This document shows positions 1 through 7,548 of a DNA stretch of 48,478 bases, one piece after another (within the stretch, counting starts at the first letter, position 1; every line of letters begins with the position of its first letter). Position numbers and translations under genes: made by a program. The DNA comes from JBKEDH01 sp047975295 (GTDB lineage Bacteria > Bacteroidota > Bacteroidia > Flavobacteriales > Flavobacteriaceae). The notes below the pieces were generated by a model. It was not told the DNA's origin. It saw only the letters and a list, made by a program, of their open reading frames with translations, and did no database searches. The stretch is taken from the NCBI GenBank assembly GCA_047975295.1, contig JBKEDH010000185.1:1-48478 (forward strand). The letters are read 5' to 3'.

Positions 1-3000
1 GTTCCCGAAATACAACTTAGTTATCAAGTGTTTGGCCGTACTTTGGGTACGGCTCCTGTGGTATTGATAAACCACGCTTTAACGGGAAACAGCAACGTTG
101 CCGGAAACGAAGGTTGGTGGAAAGATTTGGTAGGTACCGATAAAGTGGTCGATACCGATATCTACACCGTTTTGGCATTTAATATACCGGGTAATGGCTA
201 CGATGGTTTTGTTATAGAAAATTATAAGGATTTTGTAGCGCGCGATGTTGCCTACCTATTTTTGTTGGGGCTTAAAACACTTAAAATCGAAAAGTTGTTT
301 GCCTTAATAGGAGGCTCTTTAGGGGGCGGTATTGCTTGGGAAATGGCAGCTATAAATCCCCATTTAACCGACAATTTAATTCCGGTGGCAACCGATTGGA
401 AATCGACCGATTGGCTTATTGCCAATTGCCAAATTCAAGAGCAATTTCTGTTAAATTCCAAAAATCCGGTACACGATGCCCGTATGCACGCCATGCTGTG
501 CTATCGTACGCCCGAATCGTTTAAGGAACGTTTCCAAAGGTCTAAAAACGAAGAGCTTGAAATTTTTAATGTTGAAAGTTGGCTGCTCCACCATGGTAAA
601 AAATTGCAGGAACGCTTCCAACTTTCGGCATATAAATTAATGAACCAGCTGTTAAAAACCATTGATGTTACCAAGGGCCGACCGGAAGATTTCAATATTT
701 TGGAAAACATTACCGGCAATATCCATATTATAGGGGTCGATTCCGATTTGTTTTTTACTGCTGAAGAAAACAGGCAAACACATAAACAACTGGCGGTAAC
801 CAACCCTAATGTAACCTATAATGAAATCCATTCGGTACATGGGCATGATGCCTTTTTGATGGAATACGAACAGTTGGAAAAAATTGTTGAAGGCATTTTT
901 GTGCCAAACGCTAAAAAACGAAAAATGAAAGTATTAAAATTTGGTGGTAAATCGTTAGCAAACGGCGAAGGATTGAATACCGTTATTTCAATTATAGAAA
1001 ACAAAGTAAAAGCAGGAGAAAAGCTTACCGTTGTGGTTTCTGCAAGAGGTTCGGCAACCGACGATTTGGAAGCCATTCTTGAAAAAGCCGTAAAAGGAAA
1101 AGACTATAAAAAGGATTTACAGGAATTTAAAGATTACCAAACCCAACCCTTACCGGAAATAGATTTTTCGAACGAATTTTCAATTTTAGATAAACTGTTT
1201 GAAGGCGTAAGCCTTTTAGGCGATTACAGTAAAAAGACCAAAGATGAAATTTTAGCACAAGGCGAATTATTGTCTATAAAAATAATTTCAGAATTACTTA
1301 AAAAAGGGGAGGTAAACGCTAATGCCGTCGATGCCCGTAAACTTATAAAAACCGATAATGTTTTTGGTAATGCCCAGCCCGATTCGCAAACATCCAAAGA
1401 CAATATAAAGGCATATTACAAAAATACGGAAAGCAATGTGGTAAATGTGGTTGCCGGCTTTATTGCTTCAAATTTGCAAAACGAAACCACCACTTTGGGG
1501 CGTAATGGTAGCAATTATACAGCAGCACTTTTGGCTAATTTTTTAGATGCCGAAGAGCTGCAAAACTACACGCACGTTAACGGTATTTATACGGCCAATC
1601 CGGAGTTGGTGGAAGATGCCAAAAAAATACGCGAACTATCATTTAGCGAAGCCAACGAATTGGCAAATTTCGGTACGACCATCTTACATGCCAAAACCAT
1701 TATTCCGCTTGTTGAAAAAAACATCAATTTGCGTATCCTAAACACGTTTAATACCAACGATGAAGGCACGCTAATTACTGCACGGCCCAACAGTAAAGAG
1801 GTAACTTCGTTAACTGTATTGGATAACGTGGCCTTAATTAACTTGGAAGGTCGTGGCCTGTTGGGTAAAAGTGGTGTCGATGCTCGTATTTTCAGGGCTT
1901 TGGCAAATAAGGATATTAGCGTAAGCATTATATCTCAAGGCTCTTCGGAACGGGGAATTGGCCTTATTATCGATGCCGATAAAGCTACCGATGCCGTTAT
2001 TGCTTTAGAGCGTGAGTTTGAAAAAGATTTCTATTCGCAGGATGTTAATAAAATTGGTGTGGTCGATGATGTTTCGGTAATTTCCATTATTGGGATTGAA
2101 CTGAGCTCGTTCCACAAACCATTCAATGCCTTAATAAAAAATCAGATTACACCCATATTGTTCAATAATACGGTAACAGGAAAAAATGTGAGTTTGGTGG
2201 TTAAAAAAAACCAGCTCCATAAGGCCATGAATGTTATCCATGGCGAAATTTTCGGCATTTCCAAAAAAGTGAATATTGCCATTTTTGGGCATGGTGGCGT
2301 TGGTGGAGCACTCATTAATCAAATTTTAAAATCGAAAGGCGATATCGAAAAGCGTAGAGGAATCAACCTAAATGTTTTTGCAATTGCCAACTCCAAAAAA
2401 ATGCTTTTAAACAGAAAAGGCGCTGATGTCCATTGGCGTGAAACTATAAAAACATCGCATATTGAAAGTTCTGTTCAACATATTATCGATTTTGCAAAAA
2501 ACCATCATTTGGAAAACCTTATTGCGGTCGATAATACGGCAAATCCGGCATTTCACAATAATTATGTGTCTTTGGTCGAAGCTGGTTTCGATTTGGTGTC
2601 GTCCAACAAAATTGCCAATACCATTTCATATAAATTCTACACCGATTTACGTTCAGAATTAAAAAAGAACAATAAAGAATATCTATATGAAACTACTGTT
2701 GGAGCAGGATTACCATTAATAGATACCATTAAATTATTGCACGAATCGGGCGAAAATATTACCCGTATTCGGGGCGTATTTTCCGGAACGTTAAGTTATT
2801 TGTTCAATAATTTTTCGGTACAGGACAAACCGTTCAGTACCATTGTTCGGGAAACTATCGATAAAGGCTTTACCGAACCCGACCCGCGCGAAGATTTTTC
2901 CGGTAACGATGTGGCAAGAAAATTATTAATTTTGGCTCGCGAACTGGATTTGCAGAATGAATTTGACGATGTTTTCGTTCAAAACCTCATTCCCGAAGCA

Positions 3001-3342
3001 TACAGAAGTATTTCGGTTCCGGAATTTTTAGGGCAGTTAAATGTATTGGATGAGGAATTTCAGCAGATAAAAGACAACCAAAAAGAAGGACATGTATTGC
3101 GTTATGTGGGCGATTTGTCGGGCGATTTATCGAAGGACAAAGGGAATCTTGAAGTAAAATTGGTTTCCATTCCGGAAGACAGTACTTTGGGGCACGTGAA
3201 AGGGTCGGATGCCATTTTCGAAATTTTTACCGAATCGTACGGCGAGCAGCCCATTGTTATACAAGGCGCCGGAGCCGGAGCCGAAGTAACCGCAAGGGGC
3301 GTGTTTGGCGATATTTTACGATTGTCGAAACATGTAAATTAA
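1..3342 (+). CDS. metX-thrA: Homoserine O-acyltransferase / aspartokinase / homoserine dehydrogenase fusion (5' partial)
   Basis: The reading frame is open from base 1, so the N-terminus lies outside the window. Three enzymes are fused. Bases 1 to about 915 encode a MetX-type alpha/beta hydrolase: HALTGNSN, the nucleophile elbow GGSLGGG (Ser codon at 316-318) and the late GHDAFL His/Asp block. From an internal ATG at 925 follows an aspartokinase (KVLKFGGKSLANG, then ACT-type regulatory segments around SIISQGSSERG). From about 2262 comes homoserine dehydrogenase, with the NAD loop GHGGVGGA and the GAGLPLIDTIK...GVFSGTLSYLFN block. Together they would phosphorylate aspartate, reduce the semialdehyde and acylate homoserine, which commits carbon to methionine. 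The metZ-like gene downstream uses the product. AK-HSD fusions are common; the added MetX domain is less usual. The acyl donor (acetyl or succinyl) cannot be told from sequence. The internal ATG at 925 could also be a secondary start giving AK-HSD alone. Confidence 0.93.
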   Translation, partial: VPEIQLSYQVFGRTLGTAPVVLINHALTGNSNVAGNEGWWKDLVGTDKVVDTDIYTVLAFNIPGNGYDGFVIENYKDFVARDVAYLFLLGLKTLKIEKLFALIGGSLGGGIAWEMAAINPHLTDNLIPVATDWKSTDWLIANCQIQEQFLLNSKNPVHDARMHAMLCYRTPESFKERFQRSKNEELEIFNVESWLLHHGKKLQERFQLSAYKLMNQLLKTIDVTKGRPEDFNILENITGNIHIIGVDSDLFFTAEENRQTHKQLAVTNPNVTYNEIHSVHGHDAFLMEYEQLEKIVEGIFVPNAKKRKMKVLKFGGKSLANGEGLNTVISIIENKVKAGEKLTVVVSARGSATDDLEAILEKAVKGKDYKKDLQEFKDYQTQPLPEIDFSNEFSILDKLFEGVSLLGDYSKKTKDEILAQGELLSIKIISELLKKGEVNANAVDARKLIKTDNVFGNAQPDSQTSKDNIKAYYKNTESNVVNVVAGFIASNLQNETTTLGRNGSNYTAALLANFLDAEELQNYTHVNGIYTANPELVEDAKKIRELSFSEANELANFGTTILHAKTIIPLVEKNINLRILNTFNTNDEGTLITARPNSKEVTSLTVLDNVALINLEGRGLLGKSGVDARIFRALANKDISVSIISQGSSERGIGLIIDADKATDAVIALEREFEKDFYSQDVNKIGVVDDVSVISIIGIELSSFHKPFNALIKNQITPILFNNTVTGKNVSLVVKKNQLHKAMNVIHGEIFGISKKVNIAIFGHGGVGGALINQILKSKGDIEKRRGINLNVFAIANSKKMLLNRKGADVHWRETIKTSHIESSVQHIIDFAKNHHLENLIAVDNTANPAFHNNYVSLVEAGFDLVSSNKIANTISYKFYTDLRSELKKNNKEYLYETTVGAGLPLIDTIKLLHESGENITRIRGVFSGTLSYLFNNFSVQDKPFSTIVRETIDKGFTEPDPREDFSGNDVARKLLILARELDLQNEFDDVFVQNLIPEAYRSISVPEFLGQLNVLDEEFQQIKDNQKEGHVLRYVGDLSGDLSKDKGNLEVKLVSIPEDSTLGHVKGSDAIFEIFTESYGEQPIVIQGAGAGAEVTARGVFGDILRLSKHVN

Positions 3343-3386
3343 ATAATTATAAAGTGAAAAGTTAAAAGTGAATAATAAAAAATTTT

Positions 3387-3657
3387 GTCATGCTGAGCTT
3401 GTCGAAGCATCTCTTTTTTTAAATTACAATAAGAAATAAAAAATGAATAGTTAAAAGTGAAATTTATGTCATACTGAGCTTGTCGAAGTATCTTAAATTG
3501 CGATTAAATAAAAATCTTTTTTTATGAGATTCTTCGCTTCCCTCAGAATGACAAAAAAACTTCTGAGTGTCATGCTGACGGAGGAAACATCTCCTTTTTT
3601 AATAAAAAACTAAAAGTGAAAAAAATCATGCTATGCTGAGCTTGTCGAAGCATCTTG
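3387..3657. repeat. Cluster of five degenerate dispersed repeats in the metX-thrA / metZ spacer
   Basis: The 376-base spacer 3343-3718 has no gene. It holds five related copies of a roughly 27-base unit beginning GTCATGCTGAGCTTGTCGA and ending near CATCTC: 3387-3413, 3468-3494, 3526-3552 (reverse strand), 3569-3594 and 3628-3657. Copies are separated by AT-rich stretches that repeat a short AGTTAAAAGTGA-like phrase. Copy 3526-3552 reads, on the other strand, as GTCATTCTGAGGGAAGCGAA. A further copy lies at 7441-7467. The irregular spacing, mixed orientation and imperfect identity fit a dispersed intergenic repeat family rather than a CRISPR array. Confidence 0.75.
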
Positions 3658-3718
3658 TAGTAAATAAAAAAGAATTAAGAGCCGAAAATCAAGACCATTC
3701 AACCTTCAAACAAAACCT

Positions 3719-4879
3719 ATGAAACATTTTGAAACCGAAGCCATACGCACACAATTAGAACGTACCGAATTTTTAGAGCATAGCGTTCCACTATATCTAA
3801 CCTCAAGTTTTGTATTTGAAGATGCCGAAGATATGCGGGCGTCGTTTTCGGGCAAAAAAGAACGTAATATTTACAGCCGTTTTACAAACCCCAATACATC
3901 GGAGTTTGTCGAAAAGGTTTGTAAAATGGAAGGTGCCGAAGCCGGCTATGCCTTTGCAACAGGTATGGCAGCCGTGTTTTCAACCTTTGCCACTTTATTA
4001 AATAGTGGCGACCATGTGGTGTCCTGTCGTTCCATATTTGGTTCTACACATACCTTATTTACCAAGTATTTACCCAAATGGAATATAACTACCAGTTATT
4101 TTAAGGTTAATGAAGTCGATAAAATAGAAAGTTTGATTACGCCTAAAACCAAAATCCTTTATGCCGAATCGCCCACCAATCCGGCAGTCGATGTCTTAGA
4201 TTTGGAGCTTTTGGGACAAATAGCCAAAAAGCACAACTTAATTTTGGTGATAGATAATTGTTTTGCAACACCTTATTTGCAGCAGCCCATAAAACTTGGT
4301 GCACATTTGGTAATACATAGTGCCACGAAATTAATGGATGGCCAAGGGCGTGTTCTTGGCGGGGTAACCGTTGGTAATGCCGATTTAATTGAAGAGATTT
4401 ACTTATTTTCACGCAATACAGGGCCGGCCATGTCGCCATTTAATGCTTGGGTGTTATCCAAAAGTTTGGAAACACTTGCCGTTCGGGTAGATAAGCACTG
4501 CGAAAGTGCATTGAAAGTAGCCGAATTTCTTGAAAATCATCCTAATGTAAGTTGGGTAAAGTATCCATTTTTAAAATCGCATCCGCAGTATGAAATTTCC
4601 AAAAAACAGATGAAATCAGGTGGAAATATTGTTGCTTTTGAAGTTAGGGGTGGCGTAGAAGCAGGACGAAAATTTTTAGATGCCATTAAAATGTGTTCGC
4701 TGTCGGCAAATCTGGGCGATACACGAACCATTGTTACACATCCGGCAAGCACAACACACAGCAAATTATTGGAAGAAGATAGATTGCAAACAGGTATAAC
4801 CGATGGCTTGGTTCGTATTTCAATAGGCTTGGAGCATGTTGGAGATATTATTGCCGATTTGGAGCAAGCATTAAATTGA
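3719..4879 (+). CDS. metZ: MetZ-type homoserine sulfhydrylase (PLP-dependent Cys/Met metabolism family)
   Basis: 386 residues, the usual length for the cystathionine gamma-synthase / sulfhydrylase family of PLP enzymes. The PLP-binding lysine lies in HSATKLMDGQGRVLGG; DGQGRVLGG is typical of O-acylhomoserine sulfhydrylases of the MetZ branch rather than of cystathionine gamma-lyases. Other family blocks are YSRFTNPN, FATGMAAV and YAESPTNP. The likely reaction joins sulfide to O-acylhomoserine to give homocysteine, so the sulfide from the cys operon downstream and the acylhomoserine from the upstream fusion would meet here. The substrate is inferred to be O-acetylhomoserine if the MetX domain is an acetyltransferase. 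The stop is followed after 13 bases by the Rrf2 regulator, suggesting co-transcription. Confidence 0.88.
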   Translation: MKHFETEAIRTQLERTEFLEHSVPLYLTSSFVFEDAEDMRASFSGKKERNIYSRFTNPNTSEFVEKVCKMEGAEAGYAFATGMAAVFSTFATLLNSGDHVVSCRSIFGSTHTLFTKYLPKWNITTSYFKVNEVDKIESLITPKTKILYAESPTNPAVDVLDLELLGQIAKKHNLILVIDNCFATPYLQQPIKLGAHLVIHSATKLMDGQGRVLGGVTVGNADLIEEIYLFSRNTGPAMSPFNAWVLSKSLETLAVRVDKHCESALKVAEFLENHPNVSWVKYPFLKSHPQYEISKKQMKSGGNIVAFEVRGGVEAGRKFLDAIKMCSLSANLGDTRTIVTHPASTTHSKLLEEDRLQTGITDGLVRISIGLEHVGDIIADLEQALN

Positions 4880-4892
4880 GTATCTTAGTACC

Positions 4893-5315
4893 ATGCTATC
4901 CAAAAAAACAAAATACGGATTAAAAGCCCTTACCTTTATTGCAAGGTGTGAAGGCGATGAACCCGTACAGGTGGGCGAAATTGCCAAAGGTGAAAACATT
5001 CCACAGAAATTTTTGGAAAGTATTCTGCTTACCCTACGAAAATCCGGTATCCTTGGTTCAAAAAAAGGAAAACACGGCGGTTATTATTTGCGCAAACCAA
5101 CATCCGAAATTTTAATGACCGATGTTATGCGTGTCCTCGAAGGCCCTATTGCCATGATTCCTTGTGTAAGCCTAAATTTTTACGAAAAATGCGACGATTG
5201 CCCCGACGAAACCCTATGCAGCGTAAACAAACTAATGGCTCAAGTACGCGATAGTACCTTAGAAGTGTTTCGGAATACCACCTTGGAAGACCTATCGGTG
5301 GTGAAATTCGATTAA
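4893..5315 (+). CDS. Rrf2 family transcriptional regulator with cysteine cluster
   Basis: 140 residues, a normal Rrf2 length. It starts MLSKKTKYGLKALTF, the family N-terminus. The winged helix-turn-helix is near residues 26-55 (VGEIAKGENIPQKFLE) and the wing is KKGKHGGYYL. Four cysteines, C91, C100, C103 and C109, sit where IscR-like members bind a [2Fe-2S] cluster, although the spacing is not that of IscR. Position between metZ and the cys operon argues for control of sulfur assimilation, comparable in role to CymR or CysR. A palindromic candidate site lies at the next promoter (5439-5455). Whether it senses Fe-S status, O-acetylserine or another signal is unknown. Confidence 0.88.
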   Translation: MLSKKTKYGLKALTFIARCEGDEPVQVGEIAKGENIPQKFLESILLTLRKSGILGSKKGKHGGYYLRKPTSEILMTDVMRVLEGPIAMIPCVSLNFYEKCDDCPDETLCSVNKLMAQVRDSTLEVFRNTTLEDLSVVKFD

Positions 5316-5404
5316 GTATTTCGTAACAATCATCTTAATAAATTCATTTTTTTTCATTTCATCCTTTAAAATCATTGGTAATCCGTAAAAATGGTAAAAA
5401 AGGT

Positions 5405-5433
5405 TTGTTATGTTATTTTATGTATTACTTTTG
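5405..5433 (+). promoter_or_regulatory. Promoter of the cys operon (Bacteroidota type)
   Basis: TTG at 5405-5407, an 18-base spacer and TACTTTTG at 5426-5433 match the Bacteroidota primary sigma consensus TTG-N17-19-TAnnTTTG. Transcription would start near 5440, giving a leader of about 37 bases before the DUF2061 gene. Confidence 0.75.
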
Positions 5434-5438
5434 TAATC

Positions 5439-5455
5439 CCTACTAAATTGATAGG
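5439..5455. promoter_or_regulatory. Candidate Rrf2 operator at the cys operon start site
   Basis: CCTACTAAATTGATAGG is a 17-base imperfect palindrome of the form CCTAnnAAnTTnnTAGG. It begins five bases after the -7 box and so covers the predicted transcription start, where a bound repressor would block initiation. The Rrf2 gene next door is the obvious candidate ligand. No binding data; the link is inference. Confidence 0.5.
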
Positions 5456-5476
5456 ATTAATGTAAAATTAAGTAAA

Positions 5477-5734
5477 ATGATTGGACAGATGTTACTGAAA
5501 AGCAAACAGAAATCAACGTATAAAGAAGATGTTGCAAGCGAAAAACCATTGCGCAGTATAGTGAAATCACTAAGCTGGCGAACTATTGGTACGCTCGATA
5601 CTATTTTAATTTCTTGGATTATAACAGGAGAGCTAACCTTGGCATTTTCAATAGGTTCGGTAGAATTGGTTTCAAAAATGCTGCTTTATTTCTTGCATGA
5701 GCGTGTTTGGAACTCAATTAAATGGGGAAAATAA
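5477..5734 (+). CDS. DUF2061 small membrane protein
   Basis: 85 residues. The N-terminal third is polar and basic. It is followed by the DUF2061 core SIVKSLSWRTIGTLDTILIS and two hydrophobic segments (about residues 38-53 and 55-75), ending in LHERVWNSIKWGK. DUF2061 proteins are small predicted inner-membrane proteins of unknown function that are recurrently found beside sulfate-assimilation genes. Here it is the first gene of the cys operon and ends five bases before the chosen start of cysH. A role in sulfate or sulfite handling is inferred only from this position. Confidence 0.82.
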   Translation: MIGQMLLKSKQKSTYKEDVASEKPLRSIVKSLSWRTIGTLDTILISWIITGELTLAFSIGSVELVSKMLLYFLHERVWNSIKWGK

Positions 5735-5739
5735 AAACT

Positions 5740-6360
5740 ATGATTTCAGAAGAAAAATTAAACCAACTTAACGAGCAATTTAAAACAGCAAAGCCAAACG
5801 CCATAATTGCTCAGGCATTAACGCTTAGCGAAGAAGCTGTTGTTACTACCAATTTCAGGCCCTACGAGGCGGCTATTTTACATGCTGTAAATTTGGTAAA
5901 GCCAGAAATACCGGTAGTTTGGTGCGATACCGGTTATAATACACCGCAAACCTACAAACATGCCGAGCAGGTTATCGGGCAATTGCGCTTAAATGTACAT
6001 TTATACGTTCCAAAACAAACTACCGCACATCGTGATGTGGTTTTAGGTATCCCTACTGTGGACGACCCTAAGCACGTACTGTTTACCGAACAGGTTAAGT
6101 TAGAGCCATTTAAAAGAGCCATGGCAGAACACAAACCAAAAGTATGGTTTACTAATTTGCGGCAGGGACAAACAGCATTCCGTGATAGCATCGGTATTTT
6201 TAGTTTGAGTAAAGATGGTGTTTTAAAAGTGAGCCCATTTTATTATTGGGACGATGAAAAATTGGATGGCTATTTAGAAGAAAATAATCTGCCCAACGAA
6301 TTTAAGTATTTCGACCCAACAAAAGCACTGGCAAACCGAGAATGTGGTTTACATGCCTAA
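5740..6360 (+). CDS. cysH: Phosphoadenylyl-sulfate (PAPS) reductase family protein CysH
   Basis: About 206 residues from the ATG at 5740; an in-frame ATG at 5722 overlaps the preceding gene by 13 bases and is the alternative. The C-terminal ECGLHA carries the single catalytic cysteine, as in the ECGLH tail of E. coli CysH. The only other cysteine is in VWCDTGYNT. The two extra cysteine pairs that bind a [4Fe-4S] cluster in APS reductases are absent, so by family knowledge this resembles the thioredoxin-dependent PAPS type. The protein reduces activated sulfate to sulfite. No APS kinase gene or CysC domain is seen in this operon, so PAPS would have to be made by a gene elsewhere. Confidence 0.87.
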   Translation: MISEEKLNQLNEQFKTAKPNAIIAQALTLSEEAVVTTNFRPYEAAILHAVNLVKPEIPVVWCDTGYNTPQTYKHAEQVIGQLRLNVHLYVPKQTTAHRDVVLGIPTVDDPKHVLFTEQVKLEPFKRAMAEHKPKVWFTNLRQGQTAFRDSIGIFSLSKDGVLKVSPFYYWDDEKLDGYLEENNLPNEFKYFDPTKALANRECGLHA

Positions 6361-6437
6361 TTTGTTAATGGGCACACAAAAAGACAATTGATAAAAAATT
6401 AAAAATGAATAAAAGCATTCTTGCTTTGCCCAAGTAA

Positions 6438-6472
6438 GAATCCCTCCCCAAATGGAGGTTAGGATGGGCTTT
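6438..6472 (+). repeat. Hairpin-forming dispersed repeat before cysD
   Basis: GAATCCCTCCCCAAATGGAG begins a GC-richer block containing the stem CCTCC (6443-6447) / GGAGG (6454-6458) and ending in GGATGGGCTTTTTT. A similar but diverged block lies before cysN at 7509-7541. The repeat supplies spurious upstream start codons to cysD. Confidence 0.5.
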
Positions 6473-6475
6473 TTT

Positions 6476-7381
6476 ATGAAAACAAATACATCAAACATAA
6501 ACTCATTAGAAAACGAAGCGATTTACATTATGCGTGAGGTAGCGGCACAGTTTGAAAAACCGGTGCTGTTATTTTCCGGCGGGAAGGATTCCATTACATT
6601 GGTACGCTTGGCCGTAAAAGCATTTTATCCGGCAAAAGTGCCGTTTCCGTTAATGCACATCGACACGGGGCACAACTTCCCCGAAACCATTGAGTTTAGA
6701 GACCGATTGGTAGAGGAACTGGGCTTAGAACTTATTGTTCGAAACGTTCAAGATTCCATCGACCAAGGAAAAGTAAAAGAAGAATCTGGTCGTTACGCCA
6801 GTAGAAACCAATTGCAAACCACCACACTTTTAGATGCCATTGAAGAATTTAAGTTCGATGCCTGTATTGGTGGTGCACGTCGTGACGAGGAAAAAGCCCG
6901 GGCCAAAGAGCGTATCTTTTCGGTACGGGACGATTTTGGACAATGGGACGAAAAAAACCAACGTCCCGAATTGTTCGATATGTTGAATGGCGAAATCGAG
7001 CATGGCCAAAACGTACGGGTGTTCCCCATTTCAAATTGGACGGAGTTGGATGTATGGTCGTACATTGAAAAAGAAAATATTGAAATCCCATCCATTTACT
7101 TTGCACACAAACGAAAAGTATTTTTACGTGACGGCTTAATTTGGAGTGTTGACGATAATATTGTGTATCGCGATGATAACGAAGAAGTGATAGAAGAAAT
7201 GGTGCGTTTTCGTACTGTTGGCGATATGAGCTGTACAGCAGCGGTACTGTCGGAAGCTACAACAATTACCAAAGTAGTTGAGGAAATTCGAGAATCGACC
7301 ATTTCAGAACGAGGCGCCCGAATAGACGATAAGCGCTCGGAAGCTGCTATGGAAAAACGTAAACAACAAGGGTATTTTTAA
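6476..7381 (+). CDS. cysD: Sulfate adenylyltransferase small subunit CysD
   Basis: 301 residues from the ATG at 6476 (MKTNTSNINSLENEAIYIMR), in line with the usual length of about 302. An in-frame ATG at 6452 lies inside the upstream repeat and is rejected. The PP-loop ATP pyrophosphatase motif SGGKDS follows PVLLF near residue 30, and GGARRDEEKARAKER is the conserved family block. With CysN it adenylates sulfate to APS, coupled to GTP hydrolysis. Gene order cysH-cysD-cysN fits a single transcript, although 115 bases separate it from cysH. Confidence 0.95.
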   Translation: MKTNTSNINSLENEAIYIMREVAAQFEKPVLLFSGGKDSITLVRLAVKAFYPAKVPFPLMHIDTGHNFPETIEFRDRLVEELGLELIVRNVQDSIDQGKVKEESGRYASRNQLQTTTLLDAIEEFKFDACIGGARRDEEKARAKERIFSVRDDFGQWDEKNQRPELFDMLNGEIEHGQNVRVFPISNWTELDVWSYIEKENIEIPSIYFAHKRKVFLRDGLIWSVDDNIVYRDDNEEVIEEMVRFRTVGDMSCTAAVLSEATTITKVVEEIRESTISERGARIDDKRSEAAMEKRKQQGYF

Positions 7382-7440
7382 GCCCTTAATTTAGGTTCAT
7401 TAATAAAAACTGAAAAGAGAAATAAAAGTTTTGAGATTTT

Positions 7441-7467
7441 GTCATTCTGAACGTAGTGAAGAATCCC
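7441..7467 (+). repeat. Single copy of the GTCATTCTGA dispersed repeat in the cysD-cysN spacer
   Basis: GTCATTCTGAACGTAGTGAA followed by GAATCCC is the same family as the cluster at 3387-3657, here alone and in + orientation between two operon genes 167 bases apart. Confidence 0.65.
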
Positions 7468-7508
7468 AACATAAAATATTAACTAAAAACATACCTCATA
7501 AAAGAAAA

Positions 7509-7541
7509 AATCCCTTTAGTAAAGGAGGGCTTTAGGTTAGG
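7509..7541 (+). repeat. Hairpin-forming dispersed repeat before cysN
   Basis: The stem CCTTT (7513-7517) / AAAGG (7521-7525) with a 3-base loop is followed by AGGGCTTTAGGTTAGGA. It shares its layout and the phrase AATCCC...GGTTAGGA with the block before cysD at 6438-6472. It ends a few bases before the cysN start at 7549. Confidence 0.45.
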
Positions 7542-7548
7542 ACATTAT

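Noticed and set aside
3387..3657. CRISPR-like array in the metX-thrA / metZ spacer
   Set aside because: The units are degenerate, one is inverted, spacer lengths vary and linkers are themselves repetitive; no cas genes are present. A dispersed repeat family explains it.
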